The notes beneath the pieces were generated by a model. It was given only the letters and a program-made list of their open reading frames with translations, had not been told where the DNA came from and did not search any database. This document shows, piece by piece, positions 56,058-63,556 of a stretch of DNA of 64,000 bases; position 1 is the stretch's first letter, and every line of letters starts with the position of its first letter. The stretch spans positions 434,001 through 498,000 of the forward strand of contig NZ_PVZN01000002.1 of NCBI RefSeq assembly GCF_003024385.1, in the 5' to 3' direction. A program made the position numbers and the translations under genes. The stretch comes from Pseudomonas sp. BBP2017 (lineage in GTDB: Bacteria; Pseudomonadota; Gammaproteobacteria; Pseudomonadales; Pseudomonadaceae).

Positions 56058-57068
56058 ATGATTAAAAGCTTCCTGCTCGCCCAAGGGGCGCTGCACCCGA
56101 GTGAAAGCCTCGACAGCCAGGTATTGCTGTTCGTCGATCCCGACGCCGCTGAGCGCGATCTGCTCAAGTGCCGGTTCCGCATAGATGAGCATGCGCTGGC
56201 GTCCGCGCTTGATCCTGATGAGGTTTCACGCATCGAGTTCCACCCGGACAGCCTGTTCCTGATCTGGAAGCGTCCGGAGAATTACTCGGGCGGAGACAGT
56301 TTCTCCTTTGAGGTGTCCTCCTTCGGTCTGTTGTTGCACGCCGAGCGCCTGGTGCTCATCGCTCCGGACGATTCGCAAGTGCAAGGTCTGGGGACCCGTC
56401 ATGCCTTGCAAACGCCGCTGGATGTGTTGCTGGACATGCTGTTCAGCAACATCCATCACTACCTTGGCCACCTGAAGGTGATCAAGATGGTGGCTCGCGA
56501 ACTGCAGCAGCGCTTCAACAGCTCGATGCACAACCACCACCTGATGCAGATGTTCAACCTAAGCGAAAGCCTGATTTATTACATCAACGCCATTCACAGC
56601 AATGGCACAGTGCTTTCGCGGCTGCGTAACCATGCGCAAAAAAACCACTTTGACGCGCAGCTTATCGAGTTGATCGACGACCTGATCATCGAGAACACCC
56701 AGTGCTACAAGCAGGCGGAGATCTACTCCACGGTGTTTGCCGGCCTGATGGATGCGCGCGGCAATCTGGCCAACAACACCATGAATGAAATGCTGCGCAA
56801 ACTGACGTTGATCAACGTTGTATTCCTGCCCCTGAACCTGATCGCCAGCATCGGCGGCATGTCCGAATTCAGCATGATGACAAGTGGTGTCCCGTGGTGG
56901 CTTGCCTACCCGGCGCTGGTCTTGGCGATGCTGCTGTTGGGCGGGGTAATGGTGTTGTTTCTTAAACGCCTGGCCCGGGATTTTCGCGGTGAACATCGAG
57001 TGGGGGGGGTGAATACCGACTCGCGTCCAGGTGCTGCAAAGCGATTTTTTACACGCGTTTTCTCATGA
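56058..57068 (+). CDS. CorA-like membrane protein with GMS in place of GMN
   Basis: A 336-residue protein of the CorA/ZntB superfamily: an N-terminal alpha/beta domain, long helices (about residues 120-255) and two C-terminal membrane helices. The diagnostic loop after TM1 reads IGGMSEFSMMTSGVPWW, so the GMN selectivity motif of CorA is GMS here (267-269). Divalent cation transport is therefore uncertain, though other non-GMN members exist. A GGGAG ribosome site lies 7 nt upstream. Its 29-bp distance from the ATP-grasp gene suggests an operon. Confidence 0.82.
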   Translation: MIKSFLLAQGALHPSESLDSQVLLFVDPDAAERDLLKCRFRIDEHALASALDPDEVSRIEFHPDSLFLIWKRPENYSGGDSFSFEVSSFGLLLHAERLVLIAPDDSQVQGLGTRHALQTPLDVLLDMLFSNIHHYLGHLKVIKMVARELQQRFNSSMHNHHLMQMFNLSESLIYYINAIHSNGTVLSRLRNHAQKNHFDAQLIELIDDLIIENTQCYKQAEIYSTVFAGLMDARGNLANNTMNEMLRKLTLINVVFLPLNLIASIGGMSEFSMMTSGVPWWLAYPALVLAMLLLGGVMVLFLKRLARDFRGEHRVGGVNTDSRPGAAKRFFTRVFS

Positions 57069-57098
57069 TGGGTGCAGCGTTCTGCCAAGGAGATGTAG

Positions 57099-57203
57099 AT
57101 GAACAATACCGTTATTGGTTTGCTGGTGGTAACCGCGATTCTGCTGGTTGGCGCTGTGGGCTTCTATCTGGACTTCATCAGGAATAAAGACAAGTCCAAT
57201 TGA
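57099..57203 (+). CDS. 34-residue single-helix membrane peptide
   Basis: A short ORF with ATG at 57099 and a strong AAGGAG 6 nt upstream. The peptide starts MNNTVIGLLVVTAILLVG, continues through a hydrophobic helix, and ends in a charged tail (DFIRNKDKSN). It follows the CorA-like gene by 30 bp and may be the last member of the ATP-grasp operon. The good ribosome site and clean hydrophobic pattern favour translation. I know no family. Confidence 0.6.
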   Translation: MNNTVIGLLVVTAILLVGAVGFYLDFIRNKDKSN

Positions 57204-57331
57204 TGGTCAGGCTGAGTCCTCTCACCTGCATTCACGACTAGAGTGCCACTGCCAGCTATTCTAAAACAAGCTCATATTCCGACCATGCAACGTCAAGTCT
57301 TGAGCATTATTCAGGCCTCTGGGGAACCGGC

Positions 57332-58030
57332 ATGACAAATCCGCAAGATAAAGCCGACGCCGATGCGGATTTAGGTCAGATGGTTATAGGGCTAGGGCCC
57401 TGTACCTATCTGTTGCTGCTCTTGTTAGGTTTGATCCTCCTGTTTCCCTTTCTTGAGGAGGGTATAATTGGTCGCACGTTGCTCGGCATTCTGTTTTCAA
57501 TCGTGCTGCTCGTGGGCGCTTTCGCCACCAGACAGACTCGGCGGGGGTTCATACTCAAGCTGGGTCTGGCGTTGCTAGGGGTTGGCCTTCAATGGGCGGC
57601 GTTGTGGGCTGAGAGTGCCGCGATTCTTAAGCTGGCCGGAATATCTTATGCGGTGTCCCTTGCAGTCTCGTTTAGCGGAGTGCTTCGCTATATTCTCCAG
57701 CGCGGGCCCATTACAGCGGACAAGCTGCATGGCGCGCTTGCGGGTTACATCATGCTGGCCTTCGTTTGGTCGTTCGTATATGCCTTGGTCGAGATATCCA
57801 GCGCTGGCTCATTCGGCCCTGGTCACCTCGACTTCATGCAGCCCGGCACGTTCTTCAAGCTGATCTATTTTAGCCTCACGACGCTCACAACCACCGGATA
57901 CGGTGATGTTATTCCGTTGACCAACCACGCCCGCTCACTTGTTATGGTTGAAGAGTTTTCAGGCGTCTTTTACGTTGGTGTGGTGATAGCGCGGCTCGCC
58001 GGTCTTTATCCAACGCATCAGATCAAGTGA
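57332..58030 (+). CDS. Potassium channel family protein (Ion_trans_2)
   Basis: A 232-residue membrane protein with six hydrophobic segments. The last two flank a canonical K+ selectivity filter: LTTLTTTGYGDVIPLTNHARS, with the filter TTGYGD at 187-192. It has no RCK/TrkA_N regulatory domain. The first four helices probably form an accessory module. It would set membrane potential or K+ balance. It lies 128 bp after the 34-residue peptide and is convergent with the lipoprotein gene. Confidence 0.85.
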   Translation: MTNPQDKADADADLGQMVIGLGPCTYLLLLLLGLILLFPFLEEGIIGRTLLGILFSIVLLVGAFATRQTRRGFILKLGLALLGVGLQWAALWAESAAILKLAGISYAVSLAVSFSGVLRYILQRGPITADKLHGALAGYIMLAFVWSFVYALVEISSAGSFGPGHLDFMQPGTFFKLIYFSLTTLTTTGYGDVIPLTNHARSLVMVEEFSGVFYVGVVIARLAGLYPTHQIK

Positions 58031-58099
58031 CGTTGGGTTTAGAGGCTTGCTCTTGCTGTTCTGCAAAACGAGGGCAATGCTGCCCATTGCCTCGTCAAT

Positions 58100-59212
58100 T
58101 CAGTTCGCGGGCACGGTGATTACAGGCACTTGCGCCGGTACGCCTGTTTCGGCGAGCGAGAACAATACGAGAATGAACAAGAACTCCGATTTGGATTTCA
58201 TATCGCGGTCATCGATCCAGAACCAATAATCACGATAGTGCACAGCGGTATACGCATCAGGGGGGCGTTCCACGCTCGAATGGATGCGCACCAGCGGAGC
58301 GTCCCATGGGCTGGGATGCTCGGGCGCAGCAGGCATAGGGTTTGCGCGCCCCTCCTGGACGTGCACGGGAGGGACCTCGATGGTCGCGGCGAGTTCCATG
58401 AAAATTTCCGACATGGAGCGCGTCAGCAAGGCGATCTCGGTATCGCTCCTCGATAGCATACCGAATGTCAGCGTCAGTTCATTCGTACCGGGACGCAAGC
58501 CAAGAATAGCTCGCACGGCACGACGATCGTTTTCGATATCATCGGGGACGTCACGCGTGACCATGACCAGTGCACTTTCATCAATTGTGCGCGGATTAAC
58601 TCGTATTTCCAGCGATTGCGAACGCTGTATCCGTCTTAACGCATCCAGCAACTGGTAGAAACGCGGATCCGCACTTCGAGCACGTGCCGGTGATGTCGAG
58701 CGGTTGTAGACGCCATTAGCCGCTCGGGTGGTCAATTGCAGCACGCGATCGACCGGGTAGCCAGCTTGAACAAGGGAGAATACGGCCGTTGGAGATAACG
58801 GTCGCAGCAGATAACGCGAGAACCTCTCCCCAGAGAGCGGTGTGTAGCTGATCGTCGGGCGATCTGTGTACAACCCTGAGGCGCCAATGAGCTGGCTGTT
58901 GCCATCACTGGGAAATCCCGAAGACCAGCTTGCTGCGAGGCTGACCTGACTCTGCATCGCGCTGGAGCTGATCACCGAGGACACCTCCAGGTAAACCGGT
59001 GCATCGCCGTAGCGCAACTTAACGATATTGAGCAGTGTCTGTTCTTTCCAGGTCGTGGCAATCACTCCGCCATAATCTGTGCGGTCACGCTGAATCGAGG
59101 TCGGCCCTAGCGTCCCGCACCCCGCGACGCAGTAGGTTATGACGATCAGTACTACCAGTCGGATTCGGCCTGGCAGGTACCTGAACTTCGAGACTGTAGA
59201 CGGGTGATCCAT
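58100..59212 (-). CDS. Lipoprotein of unknown function, about 370 residues
   Basis: The ATG at 59212 (GAGG 8 nt upstream) gives a basic start and hydrophobic leader ending in a lipobox (VAGC, followed by GTLGPTSIQRD), so a diacylated outer-membrane or periplasmic lipoprotein is expected. The mature part has a WKEQTLLNIVKLRYGDAPVYLEV segment and a two-subdomain look. Charged regions lie around PRFYQLLDALRRIQRSQ and WIDDRDMKSKSEFLFILVLFSLAE near the C-terminus. I do not recognise a Pfam family. It lies 82 bp after the DUF2252 gene on the same strand, so co-transcription is plausible. Confidence 0.7.
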   Translation of the reverse strand: MDHPSTVSKFRYLPGRIRLVVLIVITYCVAGCGTLGPTSIQRDRTDYGGVIATTWKEQTLLNIVKLRYGDAPVYLEVSSVISSSAMQSQVSLAASWSSGFPSDGNSQLIGASGLYTDRPTISYTPLSGERFSRYLLRPLSPTAVFSLVQAGYPVDRVLQLTTRAANGVYNRSTSPARARSADPRFYQLLDALRRIQRSQSLEIRVNPRTIDESALVMVTRDVPDDIENDRRAVRAILGLRPGTNELTLTFGMLSRSDTEIALLTRSMSEIFMELAATIEVPPVHVQEGRANPMPAAPEHPSPWDAPLVRIHSSVERPPDAYTAVHYRDYWFWIDDRDMKSKSEFLFILVLFSLAETGVPAQVPVITVPAN

Positions 59213-59294
59213 GATTTGCCTCATGAGGCAAGGTGTTGAGGCAGCCATTAATGACACTCAGCGTGCGTGTCAAAGGCATCGACATTGATCGTCT

Positions 59295-60713
59295 TTAATA
59301 ATCGTCCTCTCTCAGCGCTTTGATCCGTCCTGATTTCTCGGCAGCTACCAGTGCCGCATGGTCTTTTGCATTTTGATCCGCATAAGTCAGGGCAAATTTG
59401 CCGATGGCCTGGTCGAAGGAGTCCGATTTACCCAGATAACCACTGATCAGCGCAGCATCCCCAGATTTGGCATGGGCACGGGCCAACGTGAGACCGCACA
59501 GCTCGGCGTACATTTTCATCTGTTCTGCCGATGCGCCTTCAACAGGCGCGGACATTTTCATGTCCCGCAACTGACGGACGAAGAGGTGCCGGCCTTTCTG
59601 GCCTTGCGTCCAGCCCAAAAAAATGTCGCTGGAGGACTGCATCAATCGTTGCCCTGTGACTACGCGCTGGCCTTGATTTTTGTAGACACTCTTGCCGGCA
59701 TAAGGAGCCAGCACGGAAGGGCAGGCTTCCTTGATTTGCAGGAGCAGAGGGTGATTTTCTGCGGAAAAAAACAGGCCGACAAAGCAATATGTACCGACGC
59801 TGCCGATCCCGACTGCTTTGATGGCAATGTCTTCGAGACGGTAACGATCGAAGAGAGTACGTCGCTCATCGGGCAGAGATAAGCGATAAGCATTCAGGGT
59901 CATATGAACATTCTGCTCAAAGCCCTTTTCATCAACATGGAAAAGTATCGGGGGTTGATCAATCAGACGTCGGCGTCCCGCGACTTCGCTGCTGATTGTG
60001 GGATAAAGGTAATCGCCAACGCGTATCTTGGCTTTTGCAATCACCTGTTCGCGGTTTTTTTTGACTTTGGCATTGGGGGCCATATCAATGATCGTTTGGG
60101 CATCCAAGCGGTCGTACCAGACCGCCAGCGGACTCTGTTTCGAGAACTCACGCAACTGCTCGCGGTAAGCACGAACACATTCGACGGCGATAGCCCGTGC
60201 CTCCTTGTCGCTGAGCCGGTTATCGCGTGCAGCGACGACAAAACTGATTGCCAGACGTTTGATGTCCCATTCCCATGGGGCGGGAAGCGTTTCATCGAAA
60301 TCGTTGATGTCAAAAATCAGATTGCGTTCGGGTGTTGCAAACAGTCCGAAGTTCAAGAGGTGGCAATCCCCGCAGGCCTGTACCTGAATACCGGTGTTCG
60401 GGGTAGTGGCCAAGTCGTGAGCCATCAAACCCGCAGAGCCGCGCAGAAAAGTAAATGGCGTGCGCAACATGCGCCCGTAGCGCACAGGCACCAGATTGGG
60501 GAGCCGATAGCGATTCGACTGCTCAAGGAGGTCAATAGGGTCACGGTGCTTGCGTGGCGGCTTCCATACAGCGTGAAGCGCATGTGGCACGCTATCGCGC
60601 ATGCGTTCACCTGCGTTCAGGCGTTCTTTGCGCGAGCGAAAAATTGGCTCGAGAATCCTGACTACAGCTATTTTCGTCGAACCTTTGGTCGTGCTCTTCT
60701 TGCTGGGAGGCAT
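59295..60713 (-). CDS. DUF2252 family protein
   Basis: A 472-residue protein matching DUF2252: YGRMLRTPFTFLRGSAGLMAHDL, CGDCHLLNFGLFATPERNLIFDINDFDETLPAPWEWDIKRLA, and GQRVVTGQRLMQSSSDIFLGW. The DxH...N...D arrangement resembles the phosphotransferase/kinase-like fold, with GDCHLLNFG as a catalytic-loop analogue and DINDFDE as the metal-binding segment. The family is uncharacterised. I start at the ATG at 60713, with AAAGGAG 6 nt upstream; a TTG 18 nt earlier overlaps that site. The N-terminus is lysine-rich. Confidence 0.83.
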   Translation of the reverse strand: MPPSKKSTTKGSTKIAVVRILEPIFRSRKERLNAGERMRDSVPHALHAVWKPPRKHRDPIDLLEQSNRYRLPNLVPVRYGRMLRTPFTFLRGSAGLMAHDLATTPNTGIQVQACGDCHLLNFGLFATPERNLIFDINDFDETLPAPWEWDIKRLAISFVVAARDNRLSDKEARAIAVECVRAYREQLREFSKQSPLAVWYDRLDAQTIIDMAPNAKVKKNREQVIAKAKIRVGDYLYPTISSEVAGRRRLIDQPPILFHVDEKGFEQNVHMTLNAYRLSLPDERRTLFDRYRLEDIAIKAVGIGSVGTYCFVGLFFSAENHPLLLQIKEACPSVLAPYAGKSVYKNQGQRVVTGQRLMQSSSDIFLGWTQGQKGRHLFVRQLRDMKMSAPVEGASAEQMKMYAELCGLTLARAHAKSGDAALISGYLGKSDSFDQAIGKFALTYADQNAKDHAALVAAEKSGRIKALREDDY

Positions 60714-60942
60714 TTCCACTCCTTTGCTCAACGAAGTCGAACGCGCCTGGACGCTAGTCCGGATCGAGCGTCGGATCCATAAGCCAACAGAATCTCAGGT
60801 ACTAAATCGATTCTAGTCCAAGATTGCACTGTCCCATTCCCAGCCGTGGGGTGTCAGCAAAGTTGACCCAAATGCATTAACAACCCCGCAACCCAGGTCA
60901 ACGGCCTGGCGAACGCCTGGCTGATCTTCGATAAAGCTACGC

Positions 60943-60974
60943 AAAGAGGGGGGCCAGGCTCCGAGCCAGGCCCC
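60943..60974 (-). terminator. Leftward Rho-independent terminator
   Basis: On the leftward strand GGGGCC-T-GGCT-CGG-AGCC-T-GGCCCC forms a hairpin with one T-T mismatch, followed by CCTCTTTGC. It begins 6 bp after the stop of the small gene at 60981-61178. Confidence 0.5.
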
Positions 60975-60980
60975 TCATTG

Positions 60981-61178
60981 TCAGAAATCGAAGAGCAGTG
61001 CCTGGCCAGCGTGACCATAGCAGCAGTCACCGCTCTGGGCCTTGAGGTCGGGTTGGTCGGTGAGTTGTGCTAAGTCGGCATTGAGCCGGACCAGCAGTGA
61101 CTTGGGCAGGCTCTGGGCACCATGCAGGCTGCAAAAGCTGCCGAGGATCAGCGATTGGCCATCGATGCGAGCCCCCAT
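60981..61178 (-). CDS. Small hypothetical protein, 65 residues
   Basis: An unrecognised small ORF (MGARIDGQSLILGSFCSLHG at the start, ending GHAGQALLFDF). It contains four cysteines, two of them adjacent (GDCCYGHAG). Support is indirect: it lies on the same strand 37 bp after the DUF4010 gene, and a terminator hairpin follows its stop almost at once. GGAG is about 12 nt upstream of the ATG. It could also be untranslated 3' sequence of the upstream gene. Confidence 0.4.
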   Translation of the reverse strand: MGARIDGQSLILGSFCSLHGAQSLPKSLLVRLNADLAQLTDQPDLKAQSGDCCYGHAGQALLFDF

Positions 61179-61215
61179 AACGCGTGCACTTCTCCAGTGC
61201 TGTTGGTCCGGGCAT

Positions 61216-62457
61216 TCACTGAATCAACAAACCCACCCACATCGAAGCAATGATCAGCAACTGGCCGGTGATGACGTAGGCTGCAAATTTTGCCCCGCCG
61301 CTGACCCAGGCCAGAACACATTTGGTCAGCGTATTACTGCTCATGGCCGTCAGCGAGGGTACCGCTATGTCAGTGATCGATAGCTGCCCGGACTTCACCA
61401 CCGACGCAATGGAAGCTGCCGTCGCATGCGCATCGGCCAGCCCGCTGATCAGCGCAGCGATCATTACGCCGCTGTGTCCAAAGAGGTAGAGCAAGGTTGA
61501 GGACAGCAATGTTATTCCTGTTACCGCTGCCGTCACCACCAGGGCGACCTTGAGGCTGAAGGCGCCATCACCCACTTTGGTGGTGGCAGGCACGATAAAA
61601 GGTTTCCAGGGCGCTAGCAGTAAGGAGCCATAGGCCACTGTTGCCAGTGCAGCCAGCAACACCGGCACCCACAATGCCTGCAGGAACGCCAGATCAACGG
61701 TTCCCAGCACCAGGGACAGCATCGCAATGGTCGCCAGATTCGAGAATATCGCGGCGGCACTGAGTGCTTTGACCGAGCCCTGTTCACCACGGGCCAAGTG
61801 GCCGATCAGGGCGATGGTCGCCGAACCTGAGGCAAATCCTGAAGCAATGGCGCTCAGGGTATAGCCGTAGCGCGCCCCCATCATACGCAAGGCAATATGC
61901 CCCAAAGCCTCTGCACTCATCAGCAGCACGGTAAGGGTACAGATTGTGCGGGGATTGATGGCCCCGAAGGGGCCGATGAAACGGTCGGGCGTCAAGGGCA
62001 AAATGACCAGGGCGGCGGTCAAGAGGATCAACCCGTCGCGTACTTCAGTTTCAGTCAATTGGTGCAGGGCAAAGCGATGCAGCTCCTGGCGAAAGGCCAG
62101 GATCACGGTGAGCACGACGCTGACCGCAACAGCCAGTCCTGGCTGCTCATGGCTCAAGGCACCGAGCATCAAGACAAACAGCAGGGCGATTTCGCTGGTG
62201 ATGCCCGGATCCTCGCCCTGGTGTTTCCAATAGGCAACGGCAACGAGGATCGCCAGGGCAATGGTCATGATGCCCACTAGCATCGCGCCCGCCACGGCCA
62301 TGCAGACATAACCCAGTACGGAGGTAATGGCAAAGGTTCTAAGACCGGCAAAGGCGCGATGTTCGTCGCTACCTTTCTTGCGCTCACGCTCCAGACCAAC
62401 AAGCATCCCTACGCCCAGGGCGGCAGCCAGATGGGTGATGTTCAGGGCTTCAAGCAT
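61216..62457 (-). CDS. MgtC/SapB N-domain plus DUF4010 membrane protein
   Basis: A 413-residue polytopic membrane protein with about 12 hydrophobic segments. The N-terminal quarter is the MgtC/SapB module (LAAALGVGMLVGLERERKKG and AFAGLRTFAITSVLGYV), and the remainder is a DUF4010 domain (AEALGHIALRMMGARYGYTLSAIASGFASGSATIA). Transport or sensing of an ion is guessed; the family has no firm function. It is followed by the small 65-residue ORF and preceded, 51 bp upstream, by the FNR-like regulator gene on the same strand. Confidence 0.82.
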   Translation of the reverse strand: MLEALNITHLAAALGVGMLVGLERERKKGSDEHRAFAGLRTFAITSVLGYVCMAVAGAMLVGIMTIALAILVAVAYWKHQGEDPGITSEIALLFVLMLGALSHEQPGLAVAVSVVLTVILAFRQELHRFALHQLTETEVRDGLILLTAALVILPLTPDRFIGPFGAINPRTICTLTVLLMSAEALGHIALRMMGARYGYTLSAIASGFASGSATIALIGHLARGEQGSVKALSAAAIFSNLATIAMLSLVLGTVDLAFLQALWVPVLLAALATVAYGSLLLAPWKPFIVPATTKVGDGAFSLKVALVVTAAVTGITLLSSTLLYLFGHSGVMIAALISGLADAHATAASIASVVKSGQLSITDIAVPSLTAMSSNTLTKCVLAWVSGGAKFAAYVITGQLLIIASMWVGLLIQ

Positions 62458-62508
62458 GGTAGTCGCAGCGAAGCACGCATAGCCGTATTCGCATAGGTGG
62501 CCAAAGGC

Positions 62509-63306
62509 TCACATTGATGCCGCACAGTGATGTCCGTAGCCATGTTCCAGGGCCTTCAGGGCGGGCATGTTCAAAATTTCCACGGTGCGTCCACCGAATG
62601 TGACTATCTCCAGCTGGCGCAGGTGAGCGATGGACCTGCAAATGGTTTCAAGCCTCAGCCCGAGGTAGGACGCAATGTCATCTCTGGACATGCGTAAGAC
62701 AAAGCCATGGGCCGAGAAACCACGCTCGGCGTAGCGTTTGGACAAGCCTAGTAGAAAGCTGGCCAAACGCTCTTCGGCCGAGAAGTTGCACATCATCAAC
62801 AGTCGCTTATGGTCGCGGACGATTTCACTGCTCAGTAGTCTGTTGAGGCTTTGCTGCAGGAACGGGAATTCGTGGGCCAGTGTTTCAAGGCGTTTGTAGG
62901 GAATCAGGCAGACTTCACTATCTTCCAGCGCAAACGCACAGCAAACATGCCGGTTGGTACTGATCGCATCACACCCCATGATGTCGCCTGGCATCCAGAA
63001 GTTGGTGACAAGCCCTTGTCCTTCTACATTGGTAAAACAGGTCTTGAAACTGCCAAAGCGAACCGCATAGAGGAACTCCAACGGATCGCTGGCCTGATAC
63101 AGGCCGCCTCCTTTGTTGATCCGTATCCGCTGGCTGATCAACTCACTGAAACGGTCATTGCCTTGTCTGGACAGGCCTGTCGGAAGGCACAGTGCCCTGA
63201 CCCGGCAGTCGTTGCAGGCCGTCTTGTATGAAAGCAAGTCAACTGGACAAGCCAACCCTATGGGCTGACTGACTTTTTCACTGACGACATTCAATGAGCT
63301 ATGCAT
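62509..63306 (-). CDS. FNR/ANR-family oxygen-responsive regulator (paralogue)
   Basis: A 265-residue Crp/Fnr protein. Cys31, Cys34, Cys40 (CNDCRVRALC) and Cys133 (EVCLIPYK) match the four [4Fe-4S] ligands of FNR in spacing, so it should sense oxygen or nitric oxide. The recognition helix reads GLRLETICRSIAHL: the E...R contacts of FNR/ANR are kept while the intervening serine is cysteine, so a TTGAT-N4-ATCAA type site is expected. P. putida has several such paralogues beside the main ANR. It overlaps the upstream 85-residue gene by 8 bp, in the order hsp20-like, small gene, regulator. Confidence 0.88.
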   Translation of the reverse strand: MHSSLNVVSEKVSQPIGLACPVDLLSYKTACNDCRVRALCLPTGLSRQGNDRFSELISQRIRINKGGGLYQASDPLEFLYAVRFGSFKTCFTNVEGQGLVTNFWMPGDIMGCDAISTNRHVCCAFALEDSEVCLIPYKRLETLAHEFPFLQQSLNRLLSSEIVRDHKRLLMMCNFSAEERLASFLLGLSKRYAERGFSAHGFVLRMSRDDIASYLGLRLETICRSIAHLRQLEIVTFGGRTVEILNMPALKALEHGYGHHCAASM

Positions 63307-63556
63307 CTCTCACCTCCACCACGTCCCTGGATGAACCTGGCAGGGCGAGTGGGTCATTTGGATGACTGTAAGTGAACGTAGGACGTGTCGAGGGCATGCG
63401 CGCAAGCATCGACAAGGAGTGCGGAGCGTTGAGACGGGTGTTGAGTCGATCAACAAAGTCTGTCGCCTCGTCAAGACTGCGAAAACTCACCTCCCAAACA
63501 TCCAGATGAACCCACCAGCGGTCCAGTCGCGGATGTCGCTCAATGTAAACGTTCAT
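63299..63556 (-). CDS. Small hypothetical protein, 85 residues
   Basis: ATG at 63556 with GGAG 8 nt upstream. The protein starts MNVYIERHPRLDRWWVHLDV and has a compact alpha/beta look (WEVSFRSLDEATDFVDRLNTRL), then a proline-rich tail. It overlaps both neighbours (4 bp with the Hsp20-like gene, 8 bp with the FNR-like gene), strong evidence for a translated operon member. The N-terminal half resembles small DUF2188-like domains loosely, but I cannot assign a family. Confidence 0.65.
   Translation of the reverse strand: MNVYIERHPRLDRWWVHLDVWEVSFRSLDEATDFVDRLNTRLNAPHSLSMLARMPSTRPTFTYSHPNDPLALPGSSRDVVEVRDA

Noticed and set aside
57298-57311. FNR-like site before the K+ channel gene
   Set aside because: TTGAGCATTATTCA matches only about 7 of 10 consensus positions, which is expected by chance in a region this size.
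60840-60880. Possible insertion-sequence end near the DUF2252 gene
   Set aside because: A TGTCAGCAAAGTTGACCC stretch looks vaguely like an IS border, but there is no partner end, target duplication or transposase remnant.
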